A DNA stretch of 64,000 bases from Sialis fuliginosa (Eukaryota; Arthropoda; Insecta; Megaloptera; Sialidae), in NCBI GenBank assembly GCA_961205875.1, contig OY540822.1:16432501-16496500 (forward strand), in the 5' to 3' direction. Below the pieces are notes generated by a model. It ran no database searches. It was not told the DNA's origin and worked only from the letters and a program-made list of their open reading frames with translations. The translations under genes and the position numbers were made by a program. Numbering within the stretch: position 1 is the first letter of the stretch; each line of letters opens with the position of its first letter. Below, in pieces: positions 31,001 through 43,759 of this stretch.

Positions 31001-34000
31001 CTTGGTTTTGTCCACACTCTAGTGATGACTCATCCCCCAGAAGTGTTTCGTCCCCATCTCAATGTTCTGATGCCTTCAGTGATAGCGGCAGTTAATGATT
31101 CATTTTATAAAATAACAGCTGAAGCGTTATTGGTTTTGCAGGCGCTTATGAAAGTAATCAGACCTAATAAGAATGATGATTGTTTGCAGTATACTAAACT
31201 GATCGAGGAGTTATATGATTGTACGCTGGTAGGTTCCGTTTGTCTTTAAAACTGTTTGTCTTAAGACTGATTGATAAAAACGTTTGTAAATAATTACAGG
31301 TGCGATTGAGAGCTTCGGACATAGATCAAGAAGTTAAAGAGCGTGCTATTTCATGCATGGGACAGCTGTTATCAGATTTTGGCGATCTCCTGCAATCACA
31401 AGAAATGCCTTTGTGTCTGCCGATATTTGTAGACCGACTCCGTAACGAAATAACTCGTCAGACGGCCGTCAAAGCGTTGATAAAAGTAGCGGCTTCGCAC
31501 AAAGCCGTAGATCTATCGCCCATCATTGCAGAAGCTGTACCGATATTGAGTTCTTTCCTTCGCAAGAACCAACGTACTTTAAAACTCAGTACTTTGACAT
31601 TGCTAGATACTCTTATCTGCCACTACAAAGAAAAGGAAGTGATCACAAACGAGCTGTTACAAATAGTGATGGATGAGTTGCCGCCACTTATAGATGAATC
31701 GGATTTACATATTGCTCAATTGACACTCACTCTGTTAACATCTATCGCAAACTATTACTCGAATACAATGTACAATGTCACTGATCGTATTCTTCCTGAA
31801 ATTGTGACTCTTGCCAAGTCACCGTTATTGCAAGGTGTGGCGTTAGATGCAATGTTGGAGTTGTTCAGAGCTATGGTGAGAGCTAACCTGCCAGGACTCG
31901 GTTATGGAGATCTGCTGGACATGGTCTCGAGACTGGTTGTTCCACTACCATCTGCTGGATCTATAACACCTCCGTTACACAAACAGGCCTATTACTCGCT
32001 GGCCAAGTGCGTCGCGGCTATTACCATTACTAACCCTAGCATCGTGCCTAACGTGGTGCTGCAGTTTCTCAGAGATATCGAGCCGATGAGGGCTGATCCA
32101 CAACATATTTTCGGACTGTTGGTTGTCGGAGAAATTGGCAGACATGTGTAAGTGATTTATAATGTTTATATAATTATTGTTATCAAATACAAATCCCCTA
32201 ACCATAAAAATTGTAAGAGTTTAGACTTACACGTGTTTCAATAGCAATGCTATCATCATCAGAGTCTTAAAAGACTTTATAATGTTTATATAATTATTGT
32301 TATCAAATACAAATCCCCTAACCATAAAAATTGTAAGAGTTTAGACTTACACGTGTTTCATAGCAATGCTATCATCATCAGATTCTTAAAAGACTCTGAT
32401 GATGATAGCATTGCTATTGAAACACGTGTAAGTCTAAACTCTTACAATTTTTATGGTTAGGGGATTTGTATTTGATAAGTCATAACCATAGTTTTTGTCT
32501 GTTGTTTGTTATAATTATTGTTATTAATAACTATATAATAATTTCAGTAACCTGAGTACGATCTTCAATTTGCAACCTGTGCTTCTGAATTCATTTACAT
32601 CAAGTTCCGAAGAGGTGAAATCTGCAGCAAGTTACGCTTTAGGCAGCGTAGCCGTCGGGGATCTCAAGTGCTACGTGCCGTTTATATTCGGACAGATAAA
32701 TATGGCTCCGGAACGTCAGTATCTGCTGCTTCATTCTTTAAAAGAGGTATTCAAAAAAAATTACAACTGCTAGAATATACAAAATTTCTAAGTAAATAAA
32801 TTGATATATTTGTCTCCTTGTTTATGTATTATCTTTTAGGTTATAACTTGCATGTCAAGTTCACGCACCGGCGTCGAAGAACTTCTAGAACACGCCCCTC
32901 AGATCTGGGACCAGTTGTTCCGACACTGCGAATCAGCAGAAGAAGGTATTCGCAATGTAGTCGCCGAATGTCTGGGAAAGTTAGCTCTGATCAATCCTGC
33001 TGAATTCTTACCGAGACTTCAGGAGAGTCTGCAGATGCCTTCATCACTGATGCGTACTACAGTTATAACAGCTGTCAAGTTTACAATCAGCGATCAGGTT
33101 AGAACAGACCGTTGTATGTTGTATGTTGTATGTTATATATTATAGATATCAATGTTTTGTTCTGTTCAGCCTCAACCTATTGATCCTTTGCTGCGTCAAT
33201 CTATGGGACATTTCTTAACAATGTTGAACGATCCCAATCTGAGTGTTAGGCAAGTTACTCTAGTCACCTTCAACTCTGCGGCACACAACAAACCTTCTCT
33301 TATACGTGATCTGTTGGATACAATGCTACCAAACTTGTATGAAGAAACTAAAGTCAAGGTAAGTGTTGTAACCATACCTATACCTACCATTACAATATTG
33401 ATTGTTTACAGCGAGAACTGATTCGTGAAGTTGAAATGGGGCCTTTTAAACACACTGTCGATGACGGCTTAGATATACGCAAGGCGGCGTTTGAATGTAT
33501 GTACACTCTTCTGGAAACCTGCCTTGACCGATTGAACATATTTGAATTTCTCAATCAAGTAGAAAATGGCCTTCGAGACCATTATGATATTAAAATGCTT
33601 ACTTATTTAATGGTAGCTAGGTTAGCCCACCTCTGTCCAAATGCTGTATTGCAAAGTAAGTGTATCTTACAATAGTGAATTAATGAATTAATAAACGGAT
33701 TGATTAATTGTTTCAGGACTTGAAGGTTTAGTCGAACCTTTGAAAATAACCTGCACGTTGAAAGTAAAAGCAAACTCGGTGAAACAGGAGTACGAGAAAC
33801 AAGATGAATTGAAAAGATCTGCAATGAGAGCTGTGGCCGCGCTTCTCACAATTCCAGATGCCGGTAAGTTGTTATTATATCAATGTCAACATCAACTCCG
33901 TGCATCAACGGTTTTACAATTTTAGATAAAAACCCTCACATGGCCGAGTTCATAACGCATATTAAAGCAACGCCTGATCTCCAAGCAATCTTGGATGCGA

Positions 34001-34065
34001 TGCAGAAAGATAACACGGCAAATTCTAATTATCATTACGATCCAAATATTATGGACCAGAGCTAA
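28040..34065 (+). CDS. CAND1: Cullin-associated NEDD8-dissociated protein 1
   Basis: CAND1 is an all-HEAT-repeat protein that wraps un-neddylated cullin-RBX1 and exchanges SCF substrate receptors. Sixteen exons: 28040-28081, 28414-28583, 29324-29537, 29595-29914, 29975-30137, 30196-30469, 30540-30679, 30737-30897, 30964-31228, 31300-32147, 32548-32746, 32840-33097, 33170-33358, 33412-33655, 33717-33863 and 33926-34065. Phases agree throughout and give 1257 residues, close to the 1230 of human CAND1. Diagnostic strings include [54 protein letters not shown] and [20 protein letters not shown]. Intron 3 is only 57 nt, and intron 6 starts with GC (AAAG|GCAAGC). Intron 10 holds a hairpin repeat. 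Complete and apparently functional; it is the source of the pseudogene at 21 kb. Confidence 0.97.
32161..32477. repeat. Direct and inverted repeat in CAND1 intron 10
   Basis: A 120-bp sequence occurs at 32161-32280 and again at 32281-32390, followed by its inverted copy at 32391-32477. The second copy and the inverted arm can form a stem of about 85 bp (TATCAAATACAAATCCCC against GGGGATTTGTATTTGATA). Confidence 0.9.
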
Positions 34066-35019
34066 AATATAATTTGATTTCTATTTAGGATATACAACTT
34101 TTACTTTTGATCTATTTGTTTATTATTATTATTATTTTGATTTGGGTTTAGTATTACAGTATTTCAGTTTTTGTATTGTATATAATATACATCGGTTTCA
34201 AAATTATATATATAACTGGAGGTTTGGAAAAGATTTACTATTTCTATTTATAATATAATATAATACTGTACATATTTTCAAATTTCAATTGAAAAATATT
34301 GCTTTCCTTACCTCATAGTAACAATACATTGAAAATAGATTTTAAATGTGATAACATCTTTTATAACAACCTGATTTGCATTTAAAATAAATTTGCTGTA
34401 GTTATTAACATGGTTTTTATTTTGTCTCTCCGTTAACCTGTCACAGTCCTGTGCTTTACCGTTTACCTTTTACCTTCTATCTCTATCCAACACTTGTAAT
34501 AATAAACTCGTCTTTTTTCTATAATAAAATTTATTTAAGTATCTACAGATATAACAAAAATACAAATTGAATAGCAACAGATATTATTCTATTTTATTTC
34601 AGATTTCAATTACATTCATAGCTTAGAAATAATTTAAACAGATATTTATTCTAATTAAATGAACACTTGAATATAATTTATAACTGTCTTGATGTCATTG
34701 TAATACCTATATACAAATTTTTCAACACATTTTTTTCGGTGGGAATCGTTCTGCAAAAACTGAATACATATTTTATTTTATAATTGAGATGTTAATATAA
34801 AAATATATTTAAATAAACGATAATATGATTATTATTACGATAATATGAAATTTAACATACTTGTAATTTTATAATTGACTTGATTGTACTTTACTGAAAT
34901 TCTCATATCTGGATTCTCGAGTTGAATAAATATTATTATGTATTATAAAATTTAACATACACTTACTTTAACACAATAATTTACATATACCTACATATAT
35001 ACACGGAATTGAAAATGTA
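34066..35019. other. Convergent 3' region of CAND1 and esterase
   Basis: AT-rich 3'UTR and intergenic sequence between the convergent stops. AATAAA at 34386-34391 would serve CAND1. Several TTTATT strings (for example 34645-34650) could serve the minus-strand gene. No other feature seen. Confidence 0.5.
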
Positions 35020-38000
35020 TTAAAGTAGCACAAAATTAAAGTACTCGATCGTACATAACGTTAAAACAAACCAAACAAACAAAACACAAATATCTGGACG
35101 TAAACCTCCGACTCCGTCATCATCGTAAGTATTATTATTACAACACTGAGTTGCCACACTAATCACCTTCGGATAAAACTCATTCCAAAACTGAAACGCT
35201 TTATAATCCACTCTTCCTGTATCACTCATGTTAAAACTTCGGTCTATTATCAAGAAAATGGCATCTTCTGTACTGAATCGTTCCCATCTTATCGGATATA
35301 TCCCGCCTTTGGTCGGATCGGATTCTTTAGCAAAGTTTGCCCAGAAGTTCATGACGATGTCTGATATTCTTTTATCGCTGGCTTCCCAAGTAAACGGTAC
35401 CGTCATATAAGGCATTCCCCATATATAAATGAGATCAAATAAGTGAGGAACCGTAACCCACTCGGGAACGTCTACCAACGCAGCTTCTGTCTGCAGTTTA
35501 AGATCAAATCTATAGACAAACGTGTCAGGTACGTGTTTACTAACTAATCCTGCCCACAAGTAAGTTGTCGCTCCGTATTTCTTATCGGTCACCATGTCGA
35601 CGATTGTTTTTCTTACAAGTTCACTTTTTCCACTTGAAGATGGCGGAGGTTTATAGTAGAACAACAGAGAGTCGAGAACCAGTTGATGGTTAGACACGCA
35701 TGATTCGTTAGGATTGAAAGGCGGTATGTCAGGTTTAGATACTTCTTCTATCATCTCTTCCAGAAGTGTGTCTGCAGCTTCCTCGTCTCCGTTTGAATCC
35801 AGACGTTCCATTGATAGGGCTTCTTCCATGTCGGTGTACCCCATCATCATTGGTATCTGTATATTATACAAATATAATAACAATCATAACAGAGGCGCCG
35901 AAACCGAGAGTTTCCCCAACATGTTAAAGCTCACAAACAAATTATAAAATGTAACCACGAGTCTAGTCAACAGTGAAACCCAGAGCCGGCCTTAGCAATA
36001 GGGTGGAGTGAAAAAATGTTTTTTTGGAATCTTCGAAACGCTATATGCGCAAAATGTGCATTTGTATATCCTTAAAACACCTACCGAAGGAATTTGTAAT
36101 TGGATATCATCCTGAGGTTCCTAAATGATTTTCTTTATTAGAAAAAAACATAATTTTTTGGGCATTATATCTCGGTAACGGGGTAAGATATTTGAATGCG
36201 CAATAATTTCAATTAAAGAGCAATCCAGTGTCTTCAAAATAATATGTAACTGTAATTTTTTTTTATAGTTAATCATTTTTTTTTTAAATGAAGTTTGTTT
36301 TTTGGTTTTTTTATAAAAATAATCTTATTTTGAGAGCATTTTTCAAACGATTAACTATAATAAATGTTTGACTGTTATATATCATTTTAAAGGTACTGAA
36401 TGTCTCTTTAATTTAAACTATTGCGCATTCAAATATCTTACCCCGTTACCGAGATATAATGCCCAAAAATGTATGTTTTTTTCTAATAAAGAAAATCATT
36501 TATGAACCTCAGGATGATATCCAATTACAAATTCCTTCGGTAGGTGTTTTAAGGATATACAAATGCACATTTTGCGCATATAGCGTTTCGAAGATTCCAA
36601 AAACACATTTTTTCACTCCACCCTACTTAGCAAGTCTGGCGCCCTGATTCGGCCCCCCTAAAGCCGGTGCTGGTTAGTACGTTTCTTTGTTAAAATATTT
36701 CGTTAACACGTCTCTTTAAAAACGTACTAACGAGGTTCCACTGTATTTCTATTTAATTATTTATTTATTTTAAGAACGCCAAATAAAGTTAGGTTCGTCC
36801 TCCTCATTGGTTTCGGCGCTACTGTTATTTAGTATTATTTGTTACCTTGATAAACTCGCCTCGTTCATACAAATTCTTTGGTTGGTCTGGGATAAACGGT
36901 CTCGATGTGTTACTGAGACCCGCATCTATCACCGGACCCCAAGGAAACTGGGTAGTGCCGCTCATGAGTAATCCGGCATCAACTCTTCTCAGACAGTCGA
37001 GTAGAGCAGATGTCGGAGTGCGGTAACACCCAAAGTAATCTGCGATGTAGTCGATCGTGGACTTGTCTTCTTGGGCGTTTTTGATAATTCCTGGCGTTAC
37101 CACAGAACCGCTCATCGCCACTACCTAAAAAAAAACATTGTAATATTATATTACATACTAGAAATTAAAATGAACAAGATAATTTTACTTTTGAAAACAA
37201 TCCTTCTGAATAAGGTGAGACGAGGTGCAGGCCCGCACTTATGGCCCCGGCTCCATAACCAAACAGGCAAATGTTCGTTTCGTTTCCTCCGAACAGTTTG
37301 ATGTTAGTTTTGACCCATTCAAGGGCCGCAGCTTGGTCCATTAGTCCGTAATTGCCCGACGCTTCTCCGTCCATTGTTGTGAAAAAGCCCATAATGTTTA
37401 ATCTGTATGATACAGTGACAACAATGACTCTCTGTTTGAACACCAGCCAATAAGGGTCCCACAACGCCGGATTTCCGGTACTGAAATTGCCAGGGTGTAG
37501 CCACACCATTGTTGCAAAACCTCCAGCTGGCGGTACACCTAAAAATGAAACAATATACCCGATTTGTGGTCCATCCTGTATAATGCATACATTTAACAGC
37601 CCTGCAATAAGATACATGGTCTATGTACGTACGAGTATTGTTGGCCTTTGGTTTTATTATTTTCCGCTGCACTAGTGGCAAATCTGCGTTTAGCGTGTTA
37701 CAGCAGGGGGTACAACATATGGGGTAGTTTGCGTGCCGCGGAGCTGGTAACTAGTGACCACCCACAACCGATACAGACCCGCACTCTATTTGCGTACGAA
37801 ATGTTCAATTATAGGTACCATTAAATGTAATGCATTGATTTTTATTAAATTTATACAAATACACACGATTTTGTAATTTCATTTTTAATTCATGAAGAAG
37901 CGAGTTTCGTTTAATAAAATATGTGGTTAATTTGTAAAATTAAATACCACTGTACTGTGGGTGTTAACGTTATAAAAGGGAGATACCCATAAAATGTCAC

Positions 38001-41000
38001 GTTTCTAAACAAATTTTGCACATTTTGAGAAATACTGCTCTAAGGTACATTTTCCAAAAATAGATAATGTCGTCTGGCTCTAAAATTATTAATCAAGTAT
38101 ATGTGTATATTAAATTGTAACTTAATCAGCCCCTGTAGGGGTCATAACTTAGGGTAGCGGCTAAAATTAATGCGGGCCAAACGATCTGATAAGAATTCAA
38201 CCTTGGCTACCTTAGCAGGGGCCAAAGGTCATTATATTCATGAATATAATATCTAATAATATTTCTTATGACTCGAAGAAAAGAAAATCTTTAATACTAT
38301 TTTCTTTTAACCGTTAATTATCCTGAAAAAAGAAAAGTTCATTTTTCTTTGTATTTAAAATATGCATTTAGATTAAAATAGTTATCACAGACCGCGGGGT
38401 GATGTCTCCCTCTCTGATAAATGTAATTGAAATTTAGAGTACCTATCTATTTTTTCTTTTTATCTAGTACAAGGGTGGATAATACCATAATAATACACAT
38501 TAGCATATAATTTAGAAAAGCCATTTCAACATTTGAGGGAATTTATTCGGTAGGTATGTATGTTCTGTCGTGACATTTTAATCAATGCAATTAAAATTTC
38601 ACCTAGATATTGTTATTTTCCGAGTACCTACTACGGAAATGGATATGTTAATACGTATATTAATATTTTATTTCTTAGTTCGGTAAAGCACGCACAAAAA
38701 ACAACAGTTTCTCTTTTACGAATATGTCTTAATATTACGATAAACTTAATTACATATTGTAATTATTTCATTTTACTTTCTGGATCATATAAGCTTTCGT
38801 TTAACGCGGTAATAACATAGAACGCATGTTCCACCCCTGTTGTAAGACACACTGTTACTGTTCTTATTGATAATAATATATAATCGGCCACTCTGAATAA
38901 TATATCAACTTGAGGAGTTGTGCAATTATCGTATAAATTTATAAATGATATTTGAAATTAGAGGTCAGTGACTGAATATAAGGTGCGTGGGTGGAAACAG
39001 GGCTGTAATAGGTTTTATTATAATTATAAATAAAATATATGAAAATACTTCGACTTCTGACGAAAATGGTGTTTTCTATTCTATAGTCTATACTAGGCTT
39101 GGCCAACCCAAATTGCTCCACGGGCCGCATTAATACGGCCCTGTTACTTCAGTATGAACAAATTACGATTCATATCACACATCCTGTTTAACGCTGTCCT
39201 TATCGTTGTAAAGTAATGTAAAGGGTAGTTCTTAATTTATAGAAACACTTTAATGTTTTATTTCAGTGGCGTAGATAGGGGAGGATCAAGGGGATCAATT
39301 CCCCCCCCCCCCCCCATGAGTCTACGAAAATTATAAGTTGATCAAAAGAATTTAGTTGCCAGATTTCTAAAATCTAAAATGCTCCGGCGTGGCAGTCTCG
39401 GACCGAGGGGGGAGAGGGTAATTTTTAGGTTGCAGAATATTTTTTAAAAATTTTTTTAACATACAAATAAATTCATCTACTAGTTATATACTTCTATATC
39501 AGTGGCGAAGCGTCCATGGAAGCAGTGCTTCCCTTACTTATGGGTAAATTAATACAAATCTGTGTTTTCAGTTAATAAATAATTTTAAAATATTATTAGA
39601 ATATTCATCTTTATGCGCAACTCAAACATTTTAATCATAAATAGCATTTAATATTAATTTACACGCTCAGTTATAAAATTATAATACCTCTACGTCTTAT
39701 TTTCTTGTATTTTAATCGATATTTGTATGACGAGTTGAAGTTCACTGCAGGAAATTTCACTAAAAAATTTCGAATTTTTGATTTCGTTAAAAGTATGTTT
39801 ATTGTATAGAAAATGACGTGAAAAGTTGTTTGTTTCAAACCGCAGGTCTGTATCTCAAAACGTTCTCGAGATATAGCCTCTCAAAGTTTTAGTTTTTTCA
39901 AATTTTTGGAGAAAAAAGGCCATAACTTTTGAACGCGTGGTCGGAATTGATTTTAGTTGACGGATTTGAAATCAGCGTGTCAAAATCTATATAATGACAT
40001 GTATAATACCTTAAAACTCGAAAAAAAAAATTTCACGAAAAATCGAAAAAATTCAAAGGGGTATACCTTAAAAAAATGTCGATTTTTAGCCAAATTTTTT
40101 TTGTCGGATTTTAAAGTATTATACATGTCATTATATAGATTTTGACACGCTGATTTCAAATCCGTCAACTAAAATCAATTCCGACCACGCGTTCAAAAGT
40201 TATGGCCTTTTTTCTCCAAAAATTTGAAAAAACTAAAACTTTGAGAGGCTATATCTCGAGAACGGTTTGAGATACAGACCTGCGGTTTGAAACAAACAAC
40301 TTTTCACGTCATTTTCTATACAATAAACATACTTTTAACGTAATCAAAAATTCTAAATTTTTTAGTGAAATTTCCTGCAGTGAACTTCAACTCGTCATAC
40401 AAATATCGATTAAAATACAAGAAAATAAGACGTAGAATCGTTTAGTCACTATATAAATATTTATATAAGAATTTTAAAAAGTAAAAGCTAGAATTTAAGG
40501 TGTTTCATAAGTAGTTTTTGTTGTTAAAAACTCAAAGACATTTTTTTAACTCAGAGACATTTTTTTAAACTCTTATAGTATGAACAAAATCAACTTTTTA
40601 AAAAATGTAATAGTTAGTACGAAAAGAGTCTAATAGAATTTTATTTTCAGCTTTTTAGTCGGTTTTAAAAAGGCAAATTAATTTTTTTAAACGTTTTTTT
40701 TATATTTTTTATGACACTATAATAAAGTATAGTAATCATGAAAAAAATCGAACTCGAGATTTTAACGGAATGACACGTATTGAGGGTCCCTGAACCAAAA
40801 ATATGAGATTAAATACTAAGTCATATCCCCCCATCGCAAAAAGCTATCTATGCCACTGTTTGATTTCGAAAGATTTTGAGATTAGGTATGAAAAAAATAA
40901 TAATACGTGAAAATGAAAAAAAACAATCGGGGAAAATCTTTGCTAATTATTTTATGGTTTAACTTTAAAGTATCTAATAACTATTAAAAGTAGTTAATAA

Positions 41001-43759
41001 TGAATATAAGTTATTTTTGGAAAGTATGGGGGGACGGGTTAATAATTTTAGAACATGTTGAGCAGTGGCGTAGCTACACTGGGCAGAAAACAAAAGGGAG
41101 GGTATTTGTTTTCTTTGAATGCGCAAATTAAAGCTAATCACGATAATTGAAAGTTATACAATAAATAGATTTTTTTAATATTTTTAATTAAATACCTATT
41201 AATTTATTTGAGCCACTTGTTTATTATATTCTAATTGTTTTCTTAAATTACATACGAAATTCGCCACCCCTACTTAAAATCAATACAAACATGGTTAAAC
41301 AAATCTGAATCGAATCGTGATTGAGATAAATTATAATATATATGTATATAATAAAATATTATCCAATGTCTGGAAAACACGCCATTTTTAATCTTAAAAA
41401 ATTAACCTGACCTTGTATAGTGACCAAAGCTATACTCTTATTACCTATTATAATTTGGATACTATATCGTAAAATACCTCTTTCACAAGCCGACATTAAT
41501 TAATAATTCAAATTATTATCTGTGCATTAAAATGTCTATCTGTCTTGAAAACTAAATTTAAAAAATTGAGTCTATTTTTAAAACATTATAAGTACTAATT
41601 AATAGTTTCCCTTCCTGATCGATATCTTAATATGTATGCTATTATATTAATTTATTTATATTTAGCTGACCTTACATTTGTCAATTGATATAAATGTGAT
41701 GGCGTGCCACAGTTTGTTATCTGACTAAATATAAGTGTATAACCTCGTAAGGGTTCTGAACCTACATCCTTCGGAAAGTATCAAGGCTTTTTTATAAATA
41801 TCTTAGAAACACATGCGACAAATACTCTACGCTGAACATGTTTGTATATGGCCTCAAAGCTAATCTTACCGTACGGTACAAAAACGTTAAGGTAGAGACA
41901 ATCTTCATTAACTTCAAGTTCTTGGTTCGGTAATAACTTGAGAAAAAGGACTTCATGGCGTCTTAATAATCCCGTGTCCTGTAAACATCCAGGGGCGTAG
42001 AAAGAGGTGTTTCTTACCCCATCCCAAGTCGGTAGAGGTTTATTAACTGGGGGTGAAAATCTGAAAGAAAATACGGATTTTACGATAGAATTAAACAAAA
42101 TGTATTTCTATTTAATCTTTATAACATACATAGCTCCGCATGTTTTTAATTTACAGTTTTTGATAAAAATTATCGTAACTACCCGATCTAAAATAATATT
42201 TAGGACAAGAAAGATTACAGAAATAAAATAGCAGTTAAACTTTTGTTTATAATAACATACTTACATTAGCTCATACATATATTTATAAATACATATCTGC
42301 ATTATTTAATTATAGTATACCCCATTCTAACATGGGAGGGGGGGGGGGTAATTTCAACACCCACGTCGAGAATTTCAATATAGGTGTTTGCATGTTACGC
42401 GTAAGGAAAAAAATAGCATATGCATATTTAGCACGAATTTAAGCTGTCTTTAAATTATAGTGATTGCTTAGGGAGGGGGTGGCTTTAATTTGCACCCCTA
42501 CCCATTTTCTTGAACTTAATTTTGAATGTGATTGTGATAATGTTATATTATATTCATACACTGTTTTATTTATTGTTTCAATCTACGCTAGTTTTATTTT
42601 GAAAATTAAGATTGGGCGATAGACTCTTTCATATTTAAATTATTGTGTATTATACAATAGATAGAAATAACTTACAAACAAATGTATATTTTTGATAGTA
42701 GGGCCAAACTGAATATAATTTTATTAATAGAAATAACTTAACGATTGGTTGATACATACATTTTTAAATTTGATATGAAAAATAACTTTTCATATTAATT
42801 ACAATAAAAATTTAATAAAAATATAAAATCTGTGTTCCATTTATGTATTGTATGGTTTTTTGTTATCGAATATTCAGTATTCGACCCTCATTTGGGGCTC
42901 AACAATCGCGTGACTAAAATTTAAGGGGTTAGTAAAACATAAAGTAAAGATTGATTTCATTCCTTATTTAAAATATCATTACAGTTGTAATTCATAAATA
43001 TTAAACAGTCAAGTACTTTACAATAATAACTAAATAATATTATAAAATAATTATGCTACAAATCCAAAAATAACTTTCTATAACTCAAAAAGTATCAAGC
43101 AATAAGTTCTATGATCTGATCCAAATTAAGTGCCTTTTCGAAATAATCTAAGATTACATGAACTAACTTTACCAAATACGACTAGGTTGTTACATATAAG
43201 AAATACCTATTCTTAGAATTACTTTACAGAGGTTTTATTTTATTTTTAAATTGAAAAATCGTGTAAAATATTTTTGCCTAACTATATTTTTGATCGCTGA
43301 AAATGTATATGTTGCCTGCAAAGCATTGACGGATTGACGGTGACGAGAGATTATCCACATTGTTTTGACTATCATAATAATAAAATAAGTAATGATATCT
43401 CCATTGATAAGTGGGACATATCCATGGATACAAGATAAATAAATATATGTATTGTTTTAAATCGTTGAAATCATAGCATAACATAACATAACATTATGAC
43501 AGTGGTGTCCCGCAGAAAGAAGCTGGGGTAAAATACATATATTCTTAATAGAGTACAATAAAATATACCTTAAAGTTCCCACAGGTGGTAGAGCGAAAGG
43601 AACCCCTAAATAGGCGATAATTCTTTGTGTCCTTATGTAGGACATTTCTCTGCCGACAATAGTCCCTTGGTCTGGAACGTACAGCATCAAAGGTTCTCTG
43701 GCAATGCAGGTGTTAATAACAAAATAATATATCCACGTGAAAATTATCCACATACTCAT
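35020..43759 (-). CDS. Catalytically inactive cholinesterase-like membrane protein
   Basis: Five exons: 43759-43569, 42060-41870, 37538-37189, 37124-36846 and 35856-35020, in phase, giving 615 residues. An N-terminal signal peptide (MSMWIIFTWIYYFVINTCIA) precedes an alpha/beta-hydrolase of the carboxylesterase/cholinesterase family, with YLGVPFALPPVG, EDCLYLNVFVPYG, VTVSYRLNIMGFF, GNYGLMDQAAALEWV and LFGGNETNICLFG. The nucleophile elbow reads G-Y-G-A-G, so the catalytic Ser is Gly (about residue 223), and the oxyanion motif HGG is HPG. A non-catalytic adhesion or receptor-like role, as in the glutactin/gliotactin/neuroligin branches, is inferred. The C-terminus ends in a hydrophobic stretch (CVLFVWFVLTLCTIEYFNF) consistent with a GPI signal or membrane anchor. 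Intron 2 is about 4.3 kb and full of transposons. Confidence 0.85.
35999..36625. mobile_element. hAT-type foldback MITE with 8-bp TSD
   Basis: Palindromic element of 627 bp beginning TAGGGTGGAGTG and ending CACTCCACCCTA, flanked by the direct repeat CTTAGCAA (35991-35998 and 36626-36633). Eight-bp target duplications and TAGGG-type ends fit the hAT superfamily. The whole element folds on itself and encodes nothing. It lies in intron 4 of the cholinesterase-like gene. Confidence 0.85.
39264..40858. mobile_element. Non-autonomous hAT-like element
   Basis: The ends CAGTGGCGTAGATAG (39264) and CTATCTATGCCACTG (to 40858) are near-perfect terminal inverted repeats. Flanks TTTTATTT and TTTGATTT could be an 8-bp duplication with one mismatch. 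No transposase frame is visible. It contains the palindrome at 39690-40435 and a second end-like motif at 39503, so it is probably nested. Confidence 0.6.
39690..40435. repeat. Near-perfect 746-bp palindrome
   Basis: Left arm from CTACGTCTTATTTTCTTG, right arm ending CAAGAAAATAAGACGTAG, symmetric about 40063 with few mismatches. Two mirror-image small ORFs (39957-40145 and 40168-39980) are produced by the symmetry and are not genes. No target duplication seen at its own ends. Confidence 0.9.
42331..42350. repeat. Poly-G tract in esterase intron 1
   Basis: Homopolymer-like G run (GGGAGGGGGGGGGGG) in an AT-rich intron; likely variable in length and prone to sequencing error. Confidence 0.6.

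Larger units (their letters stand above)
37539..41869. other. Large intron 2 of the esterase-like gene
   Basis: About 4.3 kb with no host exon that I can recognise. It contains the hAT-like element at 39264-40858, poly-C at 39300-39315, and other transposon-end strings at 39503 (CAGTGGCGAAGCG) and 41063 (CAGTGGCGTAGCT). Confidence 0.6.

Noticed and set aside
39957-40168. Two mirror ORFs with the same N-terminus
   Set aside because: Produced by the palindrome; the two strands encode nearly the same sequence by symmetry.
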